A stretch of 64,000 bases of DNA from Sycon ciliatum (lineage: Eukaryota > Porifera > Calcarea > Leucosolenida > Sycettidae). The notes under the pieces are model-generated. The model was not told where the DNA came from. It saw only the letters and a program-made list of their open reading frames with translations, and did no database searches. The position numbers and the translations under genes are program-made. Location: contig NC_088647.1 of assembly GCF_964019385.1 (NCBI RefSeq), forward strand, positions 10,129,157-10,193,156. Reading direction: 5' to 3'. This document shows, in pieces, positions 11,701-22,105 of the stretch (position 1 is its first letter; every line of letters starts with the position of its first letter).

Positions 11701-12007
11701 CTCGAACCAGCTAGGGATTTTATAGCCTACAATTATTATAGGTTATGTCACATGATTTAAAAAATATTGCAGTAAAACAGGGAATAGGAGAACGTGATAA
11801 TAAAGCTCACCAATTTTCTATCAGTTCTTTTAGAGCACTGGATGGCCGTTGTACCACCTGAGAAAACGCAGAAAACCAAAATAATGAGCAGAACTTGAAA
11901 ACGCTGGCACTCCAGGGGGGGTTCTTGACAAAACACCAAGCTGAGCTGACCTCGCCGGCTGCGATGCGATTGACGACGGCTGGGTCAAGCCTCTGAATCG
12001 ACGCCAT
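3306..12007 (-). CDS. MLH1: MLH1, DNA mismatch repair MutL homologue, N-terminal exons 1-9 (3' part off the window)
   Basis: MutLalpha ATPase subunit acting in the nucleus downstream of MutS. Coding exons in order: 12007-11951, 11857-11811, 10649-10559, 8905-8807, 8517-8444, 5142-5049, 4491-4400, 3956-3914, 3394-3306. All junctions are GT-AG and keep phase, giving 228 codons plus two bases. GHKL ATPase motifs are present: VVNRIAAGE and KELIENC (catalytic Glu; exon 2/3 junction), DNGHGIR (motif II), YGFRGEALASIS (motif III, split by intron 4) and GTQIT (motif IV). [11 protein letters not shown] and [10 protein letters not shown] continue the match to vertebrate MLH1, where the same point is near residue 226. 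The start ATG at 12007 gives [14 protein letters not shown], slightly shorter than the human N-terminus. The next exon should begin with one base completing an Arg-type codon; I found none between 1 and 3305, so intron 9 is at least 3.3 kb or the gene is cut by the window edge. Introns hold MITEs and long microsatellites. Confidence 0.93.
3958..4152. repeat. (CA)n and C-run compound microsatellite
   Basis: CA repeats with some CG from about 3959 to 4040, then a run of about 20 C at 4114-4137 and a second CA tract to 4152. On the MLH1 sense strand the first tract is a TG repeat that runs directly into the exon 8 acceptor (AG at 3958-3957). Confidence 0.92.
4650..4787. mobile_element. 138-bp MITE, CAGTG(A/G)TGG-AATGAAATCCAAC family
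   Basis: Left end CAGTGGTGGTAAATGAAATC and right end the near-perfect reverse complement (CAGTGATGGCAAATGAAATC read inward). TA follows the right end. The same end sequence, CAGTG.TGCTnAATGAAATCC, recurs at 39292-39426 and 50334-50474. Tc1/mariner-like by the TA flank; it lies in MLH1 intron 6. Confidence 0.7.
4807..4976. mobile_element. 170-bp TA-flanked MITE
   Basis: Ends are CAGTCAACTTTGCCTAATAA at 4807 and the inverse (CAGTCAACTTTGCGTATAAC read inward) at 4976. TA dinucleotides at 4805-4806 and 4977-4978 look like the target duplication. No coding capacity. Mariner/Tigger-like termini; within MLH1 intron 6, about 20 bp from the preceding MITE. Confidence 0.75.
5257..5322. repeat. (CA)n(CG)n microsatellite
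   Basis: CA repeats, then alternating CG for about 14 bp, then CA again with interruptions. Alternating purine-pyrimidine tracts of this kind can adopt Z-DNA. In MLH1 intron 5. Confidence 0.9.
5465..8298. mobile_element. 2.8-kb element with long (about 170 bp) terminal inverted repeats
   Basis: The sequence 5465-5640 (starting ATAGATGATATGCCAAATAA) is repeated in inverse from 8298 back to about 8122, nearly identical, including GGAATGCATGCAGTTCCAC at the inner end. TCCATAG occurs just outside both arms (5448-5454 and 8299-8305), but the left copy is separated from the arm by about ten bases, so this may not be the target duplication. The interior holds a short minus-strand YqaJ-like nuclease fragment (6866-7129) and otherwise degraded sequence. 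The element sits in MLH1 intron 5. Long inverted repeats suggest a DNA transposon; the superfamily is not determined. Confidence 0.65.
6866..7129 (-). pseudogene. YqaJ-type exonuclease fragment inside the TIR element
   Basis: An 87-aa minus-strand frame contains [20 protein letters not shown] followed by [11 protein letters not shown]. The pattern E..T..Q..S..WH..R..RLTAS.F is the conserved opening of the YqaJ/lambda-exonuclease-like domain (restriction-endonuclease fold), common in invertebrate genomes near transposons. The downstream catalytic region (D..E.K) was not found, so only a fragment remains. Recognition rests on this one motif. Confidence 0.45.
8580..8717. repeat. (GA)n/(GGGAGA)n microsatellite, about 135 bp
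   Basis: GGGAGA hexamers from 8590 to about 8630 pass into pure GA to 8716. On the MLH1 sense strand it is a CT tract about 65-200 nt upstream of the exon 5 acceptor at 8517. Confidence 0.95.
9090..9362 (-). mobile_element. LINE 3' end fragment (reverse-transcriptase C-terminal tail)
   Basis: A minus-strand frame (9350-9129) contains [19 protein letters not shown] followed by [14 protein letters not shown]. The pattern GRPR.RW.D.V..DL....A..RA.W is the tail that follows the reverse transcriptase in many non-LTR retrotransposons (RTE, CR1/L2 and related clades). The ATT repeat at 9093-9111, downstream of the stop on the minus strand, would be the typical simple-repeat 3' end. No RT core is present, so this is a 5'-truncated copy in MLH1 intron 3. 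Confidence 0.65.
11006..11610. mobile_element. 605-bp TA-flanked TIR element with internal duplication
   Basis: Ends CAGGTCTGCTCTCGATATAA and, inverted, CAGGTCTACTCTCCATATAA, with TA at 11004-11005 and 11611-11612. Inside, about 140 bp (11114-11253) is repeated in direct orientation at about 11262-11400 (shared GTCCCCGACGTGCGCACTCTC and GTGCGGTACGATCAAGC blocks). No transposase frame was seen. Mariner/Tigger-type MITE in MLH1 intron 2. Confidence 0.7.
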
Positions 12008-13434
12008 AGAGTATGTGAAAGCAGGAAGTTTGGCAATATGCAGTAAGGCTTTTCACTGGAGGATTTACTCTGTTCGTGATGTGAAAATAAACGATCCCAC
12101 AGCCAAACCACTCTCCCAGAAGTCAGACGTGTGTTGTATTGATCTTGCAGGTTTTTTTACGATTTGAGTTCCCGCGCTTTGCCAGGACCACGTGTACATA
12201 TGCCGCAGCTAGCTGGGCATGCCATGGGGGTTTCCCCCAATGCCGAGCTTGTGGGGTCGGGTCCTAAAAAAAGAGGTCCATTTTTCGACTTCTGGCATTG
12301 GCAGTCCTGGCCCTGCTTGCACAACACTCAACATACTTCTTGGAGAATCACTGGATGACCACCATACTGTATGCATACAGGGAGCTGGGATTGCCAGGGG
12401 ACAGGGGCCTAGCAGGGCTATGGAGTTGTCGCAAAGGCCTGTGCTGCCCCAAAATTTGGCCAAAAGTATGTGGTGTCGGCAATTCATGCATAATTATATT
12501 GTTCTAATTTGGGTGTCTCGGGGCAGCGCCGAAGATCGTCAATGTATACGTACCGTAATCTCCACACGCAAAGGCCTATAGAAAAGTGTACCAGTATGTC
12601 CTGGGAACGATGTAATGATGATTGGAATTCTCGCTATTGTAATTGTTGCTGGTGTTCATGCTCATACAGCCAGGCCTGGCTCAGAGTCAGAAACAGAAAC
12701 ACTGCTGCACGGTCAATGCACATTCATCCAACCTTTCACCAAAGCATCCAGTGATTGCGAAGAGGGTTTTTGATCCTGCTGCCACCAACCAGTGGATGTG
12801 TACACCTGTAGCAGGCTGGCCCCACCTAATGGAAATGTGCACTACAGTAGTGGGCTCAGTGACAGCATAGTGGTGATCTACATGCACATACTATACTGGC
12901 AGTACAAATACAATGTCATGTAAAAGTACATGTTCTCTTATTGGCCACAGGCCATCGTGAGAATAAAAGATTTCAAATGTACGTGTATAACTTTTAAAGA
13001 GATCCGTGTCAGACAAATCTGAACGAAAAGGAGAACAGAATAGAAAGGATAGGCCGAGCTAAGGAGAGCATACAGCCGCATGACAATATAAAAACTCTCC
13101 CCTGTACAAGTGCTCAAAGGAATAAAGCTGAATCCCAATATGATTAGTGCTACGTACATGTAGAATGCGAGGTCAAGCAAATGAGAATGTTAGATGATGA
13201 TAAAAACTTAGAAAAGATTTGGTTCAACTTCAAGTGTTTCCATAAAATCGACCTAAAACATCAACAGAGACCGTTTACGAAAAATGATGCCAAAATGATA
13301 TCCCAGATGTGTGCGCAGGTACAGTCCCCCCGGCACCAGCACATCAACCTACCTAAACAGAGTACAACGGAACAATGGAAAATAAACTAATTCTCAAGAT
13401 CACAGTGCAAGTGTCTGTCACGTGTCTGACCTGT
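12008..13434. other. Intergenic gap between MLH1 start and CTU1 stop
   Basis: No gene is recognisable. It must contain the MLH1 promoter and the CTU1 3' end. A block at 12932-12968 (TTATTGGCCACAGGCCATCG, then GTGAGAATAAA) has a close copy at about 22567-22602, so at least one dispersed repeat is present. Confidence 0.5.
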
Positions 13435-14457
13435 CTAAAAGTCTAGCGCATTAGCGGAAGAGGATGCCTGTGCACTCGGTGCTGGAGCTTCTGACAAAGC
13501 TTTCTTCACACGGCTCGACTTTCCTATGCCAAGGCGCGGCAGGCCTCGATTGAGCCCTTCCAATAGCACACACGCCTTGCAGAGCTCCTGACTGGAAATG
13601 TAGCCACACTGACGACACGTCCCCTGCGTTGGCATCTTCACTTCCTTGCGCACAGCCATGCACTCTCCAGAGTGAATCACATCAATGATTGACGTTGCCC
13701 TCACAGCCTCCAGGTCCTTAAGGAACGCCCGCGCATATCCACGGTAAGCATTCGGAGAATATATGCATTCTGTCGAGAAATAGTCCAGCTTCTTAAAGTA
13801 TGCATACATCACAATTTCTTTTTCGTATGTGTACTTGAATGGCTTTAACCGTGGCAATGCTCCGTCTGTACCAGTGGAGATTGATGTGCACCGTGCTAAA
13901 CGCGCAATATCTCCACGTAGCACGTTCATCAGTATTGTCTCTGCTATATCGTCTGCATTGTGTCCCGTCACGATCTTATCCACCTTCAGCATTAGCGCGC
14001 CCCGGTCCAGTGCCTGACGGCGGAACACACCGCAGAATGTGCAGTTGTTCTTCAAGCCAACTTCCTTGACAATGGCATCCATAGTCCAACCATACAACTC
14101 TTCATACGACACGATCTTCAGGGCCATCTCATACTGCTTTTCATTGCGCTTCACGGTCTCCAAGGAATCATCTCGATATCCCGTAATCCCCTCGTCTATT
14201 GATAGCAGCACCAACTTCAGTCCATAGTCGTGTCTTTCATTCAAGACCTTCAGCACGTATGCTAAGACCGTGGAATCTTTACCACCCGACGCACCGATTG
14301 CGACAACTTCTCCGCGGGAGAATATAGAATTATCCACGATCGTCCTGTGTACTTCATCCTCGAACGCACGAAAGAAGCACTCTTTGCACAAAAGGTGGCC
14401 AGTTTTCGGCCTCTTGAGTACAGCTTTCCCCTGGCAGAGTTGACACTGCTTGGGCAT
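13435..14457 (-). CDS. CTU1: CTU1, cytoplasmic tRNA 2-thiolation adenylyltransferase, intronless
   Basis: With CTU2 and the sulfur carrier URM1, this enzyme thiolates the wobble uridine U34 of tRNA-Lys, -Glu and -Gln in the cytosol. The 340-residue protein is close to the family length (human about 348). Paired N-terminal cysteines (C5/C8 and C24/C27) form the first zinc site. The PP-loop [10 protein letters not shown] (residues 55-64) binds [12 protein letters not shown] holds the catalytic Cys pair, [19 protein letters not shown] is the conserved core segment, and CRQCG...CKAC is the C-terminal zinc site. The ATG at 14457 (MPKQCQLC) was chosen because the family starts just before the first Cys pair; the same frame extends upstream only to a GTG. 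The gene is on the same strand as MLH1 and head to head with the gene at 14946. All expected motifs are intact. Confidence 0.96.
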   Translation of the reverse strand: MPKQCQLCQGKAVLKRPKTGHLLCKECFFRAFEDEVHRTIVDNSIFSRGEVVAIGASGGKDSTVLAYVLKVLNERHDYGLKLVLLSIDEGITGYRDDSLETVKRNEKQYEMALKIVSYEELYGWTMDAIVKEVGLKNNCTFCGVFRRQALDRGALMLKVDKIVTGHNADDIAETILMNVLRGDIARLARCTSISTGTDGALPRLKPFKYTYEKEIVMYAYFKKLDYFSTECIYSPNAYRGYARAFLKDLEAVRATSIIDVIHSGECMAVRKEVKMPTQGTCRQCGYISSQELCKACVLLEGLNRGLPRLGIGKSSRVKKALSEAPAPSAQASSSANALDF

Positions 14458-14945
14458 GGTTAGTCGCCAGAGAAATAACCTGTCGCGAAGCTCCACCAAA
14501 TGAACTAGATACTACAAGCAACAAAGGGTACAGTCAGAGTTTGGATATTTAGATCTCCCTGCATAGAGCGAGTACTAGTTCTAGCCTGGTCCTCTCTTCA
14601 GTCTTGTCTTCTTCACGATCGATTTTGACCTTCGTTTGAAGTTTCTTCAGCCAAAAACATTTTCATTTCATCATGTTCCGCAATATCGTCACGATCACCA
14701 TGACCACGCGTGGGAACGCAAGATCTGTCGTAATTTTTTTGGAAACACGAAAGATATGAACGACAAAGAATGAATGATTTTGAATGACTACAAAATCTTT
14801 TTACTGCACTCTGCACTGGTATATTTTCATGCTTGGTTTGATTCTTTGTCTTTTATCAGATTCTGTGTAAAGCTCTTTTCTTGTGACTGTACTGCTATCA
14901 TCAGAGGTTTCAAAGGACGTTAGGAAGTAGATAGTTCACTAGATC

Positions 14946-15470
14946 ATGGAGGACCGGGATCAGGAAGTAATCCAGCTTGAACGCGATGCTGAGAAGGTGA
15001 CCACTCGTGAATCACTGGCAGTTTGTCTGCTTTGCATTACCCTTTCTCTGGTGACCGTCTATGTGGCTATTGGTGAGCTATGGGAGAGTACGTTCTACCC
15101 TGATGAAGGATCATATTTTACAACTATACTGATGGGAGTGTTGCCCCGCTGGGCAGTGGTGGGAAATTTACTAGTAGCCGCTGTCGCTCATCTCTCTTCG
15201 GCAGTTGTTGTACGTGCTGGATCTCCAGGGAGACTGGGATGTGATTGGTTGGCAATATCGCTCATCTTCAATGTAGTGGTGGTTGTTGTGTGGCTAGTTG
15301 CCCTAGTGGAATGTCAGCAGTGCATTGCATTCAATCTGCTGATCCTGCTGTTACCCAACACAGTGTCCTTCTTCATGGCATATGACTGTGTGAAAGATAA
15401 AACAACCATATCCTCATTACTTATGACATTGAGGCACTCTTCCGGCTCTCTCAAGTTAAAGAGGGTATGA
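14946..15470 (+). CDS. Unrecognised four-helix membrane protein, 174 aa
   Basis: ATG at 14946 (MEDRDQEVIQL) to a TGA at 15468. A charged N-terminal segment of about 22 residues is followed by four hydrophobic stretches: about 25-43, 68-90, 100-120 and 125-145. The C-terminal tail is basic and Ser-rich. Short loops and two adjacent helices at the end (WLAISLIFNVVVVVVWLVAL) suggest a small tetraspan protein. I do not recognise the family. It begins about 490 bp from the CTU1 start on the opposite strand, so the two may share a promoter. A possible donor (AAGAGGGTATGA) overlaps the stop, so this could be the first exon of a longer gene. Confidence 0.6.
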   Translation: MEDRDQEVIQLERDAEKVTTRESLAVCLLCITLSLVTVYVAIGELWESTFYPDEGSYFTTILMGVLPRWAVVGNLLVAAVAHLSSAVVVRAGSPGRLGCDWLAISLIFNVVVVVVWLVALVECQQCIAFNLLILLLPNTVSFFMAYDCVKDKTTISSLLMTLRHSSGSLKLKRV

Positions 15471-15711
15471 CCTGATGTGCCAGTAATCTCACTTGAAAAT
15501 TTAACAATATGTGACTGGTCACAATGAACAGCCGTTGATCCTCTTTTAGATTGCCCAATAATTCTTGCCGTATAGCAGTAACCAACACCATTGGTTTCGT
15601 TTTGAGATTTCTGCATTTTAACTTGGCAATTTCTTTGATGCGTCTTTTGAATGAAGCTTAAAAATATGTATTTGTTTAGCACCGAGAGATTTGCTCAGGG
15701 AATCGTCAAAA

Positions 15712-16345
15712 CGAGAGAGCTTGGAAGCTCAGGGCCTACGCTATGCTTTTTTGCCTTGATGAACTAGACGTTTTTTTAAGACATAACCTGGGATTCAAAT
15801 CCGCACTATCGCCCTGCATGCATCCCCCGATACACTTCGCATACATACTAATTCTTCCAAGTAGTTGCTTCACGTTATGATCTTGCATTTGAAAGCCCTA
15901 TTTGAATATGCATTGTGGCCAGCCGTCTTTGATGGTACGGTACGGGACAGGTACGGTCGAGGGTAATTATGACACCGTCTACCGCCTTGATGACCTAGGC
16001 AAAAAAAGCATAGGGATGTTATAATTTTTTCAATTCTCCTTTTTTTCAGGCATAACCTGGGATTCGAACCCGCACTATCGCCCTACATGCATTCCCCCTG
16101 GAATCCCCCATACACTTCGCATTCATACTCATTCTTCCAAGTTGTTTCACGTTATGATCTTGCGTTTGAAAGCCCTATTTGAATATTGCGGCCAGCCTTG
16201 TTTGATGGTACGGGACAGATACGGGATAGCGCCAGGCGTGACGTGACACAAACACACAAACAAATACCAAATTAAAGCTGTGTGGACCCTGGCTAGCGCC
16301 AGACGTTACTGAAGTAACATCTTCTGCATAGCTACGAGAATAATA
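15712..16345. repeat. Two-module dispersed repeat with tRNA B-box-like sites, copy 1
   Basis: Two related direct modules (about 15734-15990 and 16000-16230) each contain ATAACCTGGGATTC(G/A)AA(C/T)CCGCAC; its reverse complement reads GGGTTCGAATCCCAGG, a perfect RNA polymerase III B box in the second module. Both modules also share CATACACTTCGCAT and GAAAGCCCTATTTGAATAT. The right end (about 16225-16345, AGCGCCAGGCGTGACG to CTTCTGCATAGCTA) matches the left end of copy 2 (55525) in inverse orientation. No A box or cloverleaf was found, so it is not a tRNA gene; a tRNA-derived SINE-like origin is possible. Confidence 0.6.
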
Positions 16346-18102
16346 CGACTCACTGGCGCTGCTCAATGTGTATAAACATGAAACACATTTCCTGGTACCA
16401 GTACTCAAGGTGTGGTACGTTCGAATATTTTATTTGAGATACGTGGTTGCCTTTAATACTGTTGAATTTCACTTATTTGTGTTGCGTATGCAGGAAGTGT
16501 GAATTCAATAGCCTGTCACTTCAATCATCTGTCTGTGTGTGTGTGTGTGTGTGGTACATGCATCAGGGGCGTAGCCCTTTTCATTATGCTTTGGAAGGTC
16601 ATGTGGCTCAACATAGTGTACAAAATTCAACCCATTCTCATTTTGCAGCCAAAGATACTGGCTCAGCCAGCTCCTTTTATTTATATTTTTGCGATAAATT
16701 GCACGAGAGGGAATTCAATGAGGCTGATTTAGCGGGCTATATTTATCATTATCCTTTGATCTTGAACTATCGGCTGCTTCTGACACACGTTTTGCTGGAG
16801 GCTCCGACATCTGGACTTGCAAACAAACATGTGCAAGTCCAGTCCACACGCGACACATGCATTGAATGAGCGTTGAACTTTGCGATACTTTTTATTCTGT
16901 TTTACAATTTGGGCGGAGATAGTAAGGCAAATTCTAGCTGCTTTGTTTGCGGTACGGCGCTACGCATCTGTGGAAAGTGAACGATGCAAGGCCTGCTTTA
17001 ATTTGCCACAACTGTACATGCACGTACATCCTGACTCTTGAGCATGCAAGTCTGCCCGTTCTAGTCTGGGGCGACATGCACACTGTGTGAGAATGTCATC
17101 ATTATTAAAGTATCACAAGAACAAACCACGCCCAGTCATAGGAAACCAAGAGTATAAACTGGGAAGATGTCGTCTGTATTTTGTGACAACAAATCTGAGT
17201 GTGACCAAGGCCCTTAGGGTACATGAAACCCAGAACATTCAGCATGACGTACTCCAGAAAATAATTGTACAGTACAAGAGATATTCCAGGTCCTGAAAAT
17301 GAAGTTCAGACCAATGCATTGCACCACTAATTATGTATACTCCTTCAGATTTTCATGTGAACACAAGGTGGTTGGGTGCATGATATGCTCGCTTCGCCAC
17401 GCGCTACAAAACCTCTCCAGAACATCACATCAAGAGTACATCATGCTGTCCTAGTTCGAGTCCTGGTGGTGACAGTCTTTTTCTTCAGGCTTTTCCCCTT
17501 TCGATTCCCTCAACTAGTGAATAACAGATTCTGTTATTCAGCAAATTTAGTCAATTAGTGACAGAGCTGAAGGACGGAGGTCGAGCGGGAGCGCTTGGAC
17601 ACAACTCACAGCTAGCAGGAATACATACCCCCCCCCCCCCCCCCCCCAGAGTGTGCAACTCCCGCATCATCGGAAGCATGCAGTGAAGCGCTGAAAGAAT
17701 TTCAAGTTGAAATCATTAAGTTTATCTTACACGACTTCGTACAGGATCAAATTCCAACAAGAAGAAGAGGATGAAGAATGAAGAACGCGCCGTAACTCAA
17801 AGTTTCACGCACTACGCCACCATCAGACTACAGATCCTCTTTTTTTCCTTTTTTTCGTTGGAAGTAGTTCTGACCGTTGGCATTGAGCACTCTAGTGGAC
17901 AGCCTGGAACATTTGTGTTTTACGGGATCAAAACTTAAATGGAAATTTGTCCACCACTGGTCCAGGATACGTTTGAGAATATGTGTACACCACGCAATGC
18001 ACCACATGACGACGTCAACTTGAAATTCTGTCAAGGCAGCACTGAGAGGGGAGTTGCATGCTCTAGGGTTATTATACTCTTGCAGCGGCTAGTAATACAA
18101 CA
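16346..18102. other. Intergenic stretch with no recognised gene
   Basis: It contains a short GT repeat (16535-16552), an inverted repeat GGACTTGCAAACAAACATGTG-type block near 16810-16842, and a C18 run at 17629-17647 followed by CCAGAGTGTGCAAC, a piece shared with the foldback element at 2802-3090. Open frames here are short and lack coding character. Confidence 0.4.
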
Positions 18103-18104
18103 TA

Positions 18105-18361
18105 CAGTAAGATCGGGCGCCGAAGAACGGAAGGGCTTAAGGTGCAGTCTGGCATTGTTCTAAAATGTTCAGATTTTAGTCGCTTTGTTCTTATTCCGCG
18201 ATCGTGGAGAGCGACATGCAATGCGATCACACCAGGTAGAAAGCCGTACATAACGTTAGGTTCTTAGATCTGCAAATCTAGCCTGGACTGTTCTTCAATT
18301 TGTGCCATTTTCCAGTCTAAGTGTTCTTCGGCAAAGTGTTTTACGGCGCCTGATCATACTG
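18105..18361. mobile_element. 257-bp MITE, CAGTAAGATCGGGCGCC family, copy 1
   Basis: Left end CAGTAAGATCGGGCGCCGAA; right end is the inverse with small changes (CAGTATGATCAGGCGCCGTA read inward). TA flanks at 18103-18104 and 18362-18363. Subterminal parts (GTTCTTAGATCTGCAAATCT, AGCCTGGACTGTTCTT) recur in the larger copy at 35766-36207. Confidence 0.8.
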
Positions 18362-18995
18362 TATCCTGCAAAATAACTGATGGCATAGTAGAGTCAGACT
18401 GAAGCAGGATTCACAGAAGCATTTTATGCAATGTGACACGATCTGCGACGCCAAAATGCGATAACCAGTGAAACCAGAAGGTCCGAATGGCACGACACAT
18501 CTTATATCGCACTGCGCAAGCTGAGCCGAGCTCAGCTTCTGCGATCAACCAGCTACGACAGTTGTGTGAGCTGTGCGATGGGTGCAATATGGGATTTCGA
18601 AGTTCCACGGCCATTGCATCACGCATTGCAAAAAAAGGCGTCTGTGAACCCTGTTTGAGTGTGTACATGAGGACATTCATCGGAGTAGAGTCAATAATAT
18701 ATTCGCACAAGTGTATTCAATGTGCATTCTACTCAACCAAAGTAGCAGCAGCAGCACAGCAGAAAGAAGGAATGCATGAAATACAGCGCGACTGAGAAAA
18801 CCGACCAACACAATGGATTCAATGGAGAAAACGATATCATTTTTATACTACAACAAGAAACAACATCCTAATCGTATGGAATCGCGTTGCAATTACAATT
18901 ATGTACAATTGCGATTTTTCAAAATATACAAGGGCTAGCTAGTTTCGTGCTTTCAATATTTTTGTTCAAGTCAAAATTACACACAAAGTGCCATT

Positions 18996-19223
18996 CTATC
19001 TGTAGTACAATTCGAGATTCATACCATCTCTGATCTCATAATCGTCCAGTGAGATATGGTCCTTGTACACATTGTACCACTTCTTCAGCACAATTTTCTC
19101 CCACCTGGTGCCAGTCTGCGCTGCAATGATCTTCTTCAGGTCACCAATTGTGTCGGAGGTATTGCATTTCACGCGCACCTTTTTCCCAAGACGGTCATTA
19201 CATGTCAATTCTATCATAGGCAT
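18996..19223 (-). CDS. UBL5: UBL5 (Hub1), ubiquitin-like splicing modifier
   Basis: UBL5 is a 73-residue ubiquitin-like protein that binds the spliceosomal proteins SNRNP27/SART1/PRP38A non-covalently and supports pre-mRNA splicing. The frame encodes 75 residues with [32 protein letters not shown] and [19 protein letters not shown], nearly identical to the animal family. It ends in the characteristic double tyrosine plus one residue (YYR) instead of the diglycine of conjugated modifiers. Two start codons are possible: 19223 (MPMIEL) or 19217 (MIEL), the second matching the usual family start. It is intronless and divergent from JMJD6, with starts about 505 bp apart. Confidence 0.96.
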   Translation of the reverse strand: MPMIELTCNDRLGKKVRVKCNTSDTIGDLKKIIAAQTGTRWEKIVLKKWYNVYKDHISLDDYEIRDGMNLELYYR

Positions 19224-19727
19224 TTTGACTTGTCACACTCTACGCCAATACAACAGCGAAGGAAGTACCGAGTTTTCTTTCACCCAAGGCCTGAAAACTA
19301 CTGAGTACTGCTACAAGAAGAATTTGCTGATGATGAATAAAACAATGTTCACTGACGAACTTCAGACACAGACTCAGTGCAGTCAGAGTATGACAGACTC
19401 AGTCAGAGTATGTTTGGGGAGAAAATGAAAATGAAAAGACAGCTTGAAAACTCACTGACTGTAAAAAGATGAACGGAATCGATCCCGCGGGAACGCAGTC
19501 GCAATCCTGCGGCGCCGCGCGGCGCCGTGCACGTGTGACGCGTGTGCGATGTGTGTCGTCATCACTTTCCCCGCCCCCCAAACAAGACTTAGTGTAAAAT
19601 AATCGCAGACGATTCAGAGTTTTCAGAGTCAAGCGGAAACTTCAAATATTCAACAACTCAGGCCGAGATCGATCTCGATGAGCTGACTTTTGGACCTTCG
19701 GCGTTAATGGCGCTGTAACATCAAGCC
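19224..19727. promoter_or_regulatory. Shared upstream region of UBL5 and JMJD6
   Basis: About 500 bp between divergent start codons. A CpG-rich block at 19506-19552 includes the perfect palindrome GGCGCCGCGCGGCGCC at 19511-19526, followed by GTGCACGTGTGACGCGTGTG. No TATA box is obvious. This is the layout of a CpG-rich bidirectional promoter; the function is inferred from position and composition. Confidence 0.5.
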
Positions 19728-21298
19728 ATGGGCAAGAAGCTAGCACACAGAATCCGCGAAGCTAAAGAAAAGGCCCGTCCAGGTTAGCTAAGTAATATTC
19801 CCACGTGCAATGAAACTGACAACAACCTGCATATGCTATGCAATGTGTTTGTCGATGGTATGCATTATCATTCGCTCTCCGACTTCGTTCGTCCTTTACA
19901 AGCAGATCCATGTGTGTCAGTGTGCCTCGTTGTAGCTACATGTAGTCGATTAAAAAATTTAATGATGCTGGAACGTGCTTGCATGTTGCATTTGCATGTG
20001 ATATTACTGTACCATTGCCCCAGTAGTGTATGTAGGGGAAGGGGGGGGGGGGGCATGGGGAAATAAACAGTTCACCCATTTTCCCATGTTTCACTATTGC
20101 CTTGTCACACAAAATGTCACGTACGGGCGCGCGCAGCAAGCACCCGGAACGATCAATTTGTGGCCGTGTATTCGTTGTGTGACCTGAAAAAACATAAAAA
20201 TCGAAAAATGAGTAGGGTGGTGCGCTATCAGAGTGGGGGGGGGGGGGGGTGCCTGGGCCTGTACTGTAGAATAGATGGCCTGTAGAAACGACTGGGCATA
20301 CGTTGTCCACTGCACATGGTGTGCGAGCTCCTAAGCGACCATATTGAACATGACTGATCAGCTAACCATTGATGCTGGAGTAAATATCGATGCCAAAACT
20401 GTCCGCACTCTCCATTCACTGTTGGCATGCGTGGAGCGTGGCTGCCATGTAAAAATTATCCAGGACAGGTGACGTGGAGCAGCCGTGATGATGCAGGCCG
20501 ATTCGCTCCGCCAGGAGGTCCAGTATCTGTCCATCAATGCGGAGACAGGTTTCCCTGTTCTCATGGAATGCACGGAGCAGCTTGTCGGGCACACCAGCAC
20601 AGACGAGAACAGCCTAATGTGTGGCTCAGGAGCATGGCCGTATGCCTTCTTCGGGTGGATGAAAAGCAAGAAAGCTTTACTGTCGTATTCCCGAGCCTTC
20701 TCACTGTTGTGGTGCACAGAGAAGATAGTGTTAGGACAGGGTCTAGACCGCCGAAGCCACGCTCGGAGCTAGGGGGAAGCCCGTCAGCCATCACACACAG
20801 CCGAGTTTGAACAATATGAGCAACGGCCTTGCGACCACGCCCAACAGAGCGATCATCTTGCAGTTATCTCAAAGTGATTACTAATCCGTTGATCCCCGAG
20901 GTCAAATTGATTACTAATCCGTTGATCCCCGAGCTCAAAGTGATTACTTATATGCAGGAAAGGAACAAGTACAGACTTTATGTAGTCTTGCAGGCTCTTG
21001 CAGGCTCCTTCTTCTTGCCACATTGTGGTGAGAGTAGCTAGGTGAGGGCACTGATAAAGGTGTTTCAACCAGCCTTGACCAGCTCCGGGATGATACCTGA
21101 GCTGCTGGCTGCTTTGTGTTTTTGAGCTGGAAACAGCCTTTTCCACTTCGGCTAGTTGGGAGGTCGTCCTTAGCCTCTCATACGTACACATAATTATAGT
21201 CTTCTACCTCTGTGGACCTTTGGAAAGCCCATCGCCAGGGGCGATGATAGCTGTTAGGCAAGACAGTCATTGGAATGATTCGTATGTCATACACACAT

Positions 21299-21370
<72 letters not shown>

Positions 21371-21405
21371 ACATACACACACACCCACACACATACACAC
21401 ACACA

Positions 21406-21458
<53 letters not shown>

Positions 21459-22033
21459 ACACACACACACACACATACACACACACACATACACACACAC
21501 ACACGGTTATCACCACCAGCATGTACTAGTGACTTGTAGTTGTCCCACTCTCCTGGCATAAGTCCTTGGACACAGGCCATCCAGACCTCTATTGGGACCT
21601 TTCTCACATGCGTGTTCTGTTCCTCTATTGGCAGAATTGAAGGGTGAGGAGGGCTGGTCACGTTATAATTTCTCACGGACGCTTCATCTATGGCCGCACA
21701 AGTACGTGGACAACGTAGAGCGTATTCACGAGAGAGACTTTGGTCCGGCACAGTTCATTGAGCGCTTTGAGCGTCCTGGACATCCTGTAATCATCTCCGG
21801 GATTGTGGATACCTGGCCGGCGAAGGAGAGATGGACAATACAGGTGAGTGACAGTATTCAGCGCATGCAGCAGATTTTCAGTAGCATGTCGGGGACGGTA
21901 CTGCATTGCGACCAACTGTCGACTGATCATCGCTTGAGATTCCTGCTGATCTCAGTTGATTATACATGAAATCTTTTATCACCTTGGTTCTAACCTCTGG
22001 CCTCTGGTCTTAAATACTGCTCCTTCCTAAGGG

Positions 22034-22105
<72 letters not shown>

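Noticed and set aside
12938-13180. Minus-strand hydrophobic 80-residue frame
   Set aside because: It starts at TTG, has no family motif, and overlaps a dispersed repeat also seen at 22.57 kb.
21220-21561. Long Thr-His and Val-Cys open frames on both strands
   Set aside because: They are translations of a (CA)n microsatellite; no stop can occur in most frames of such a repeat.
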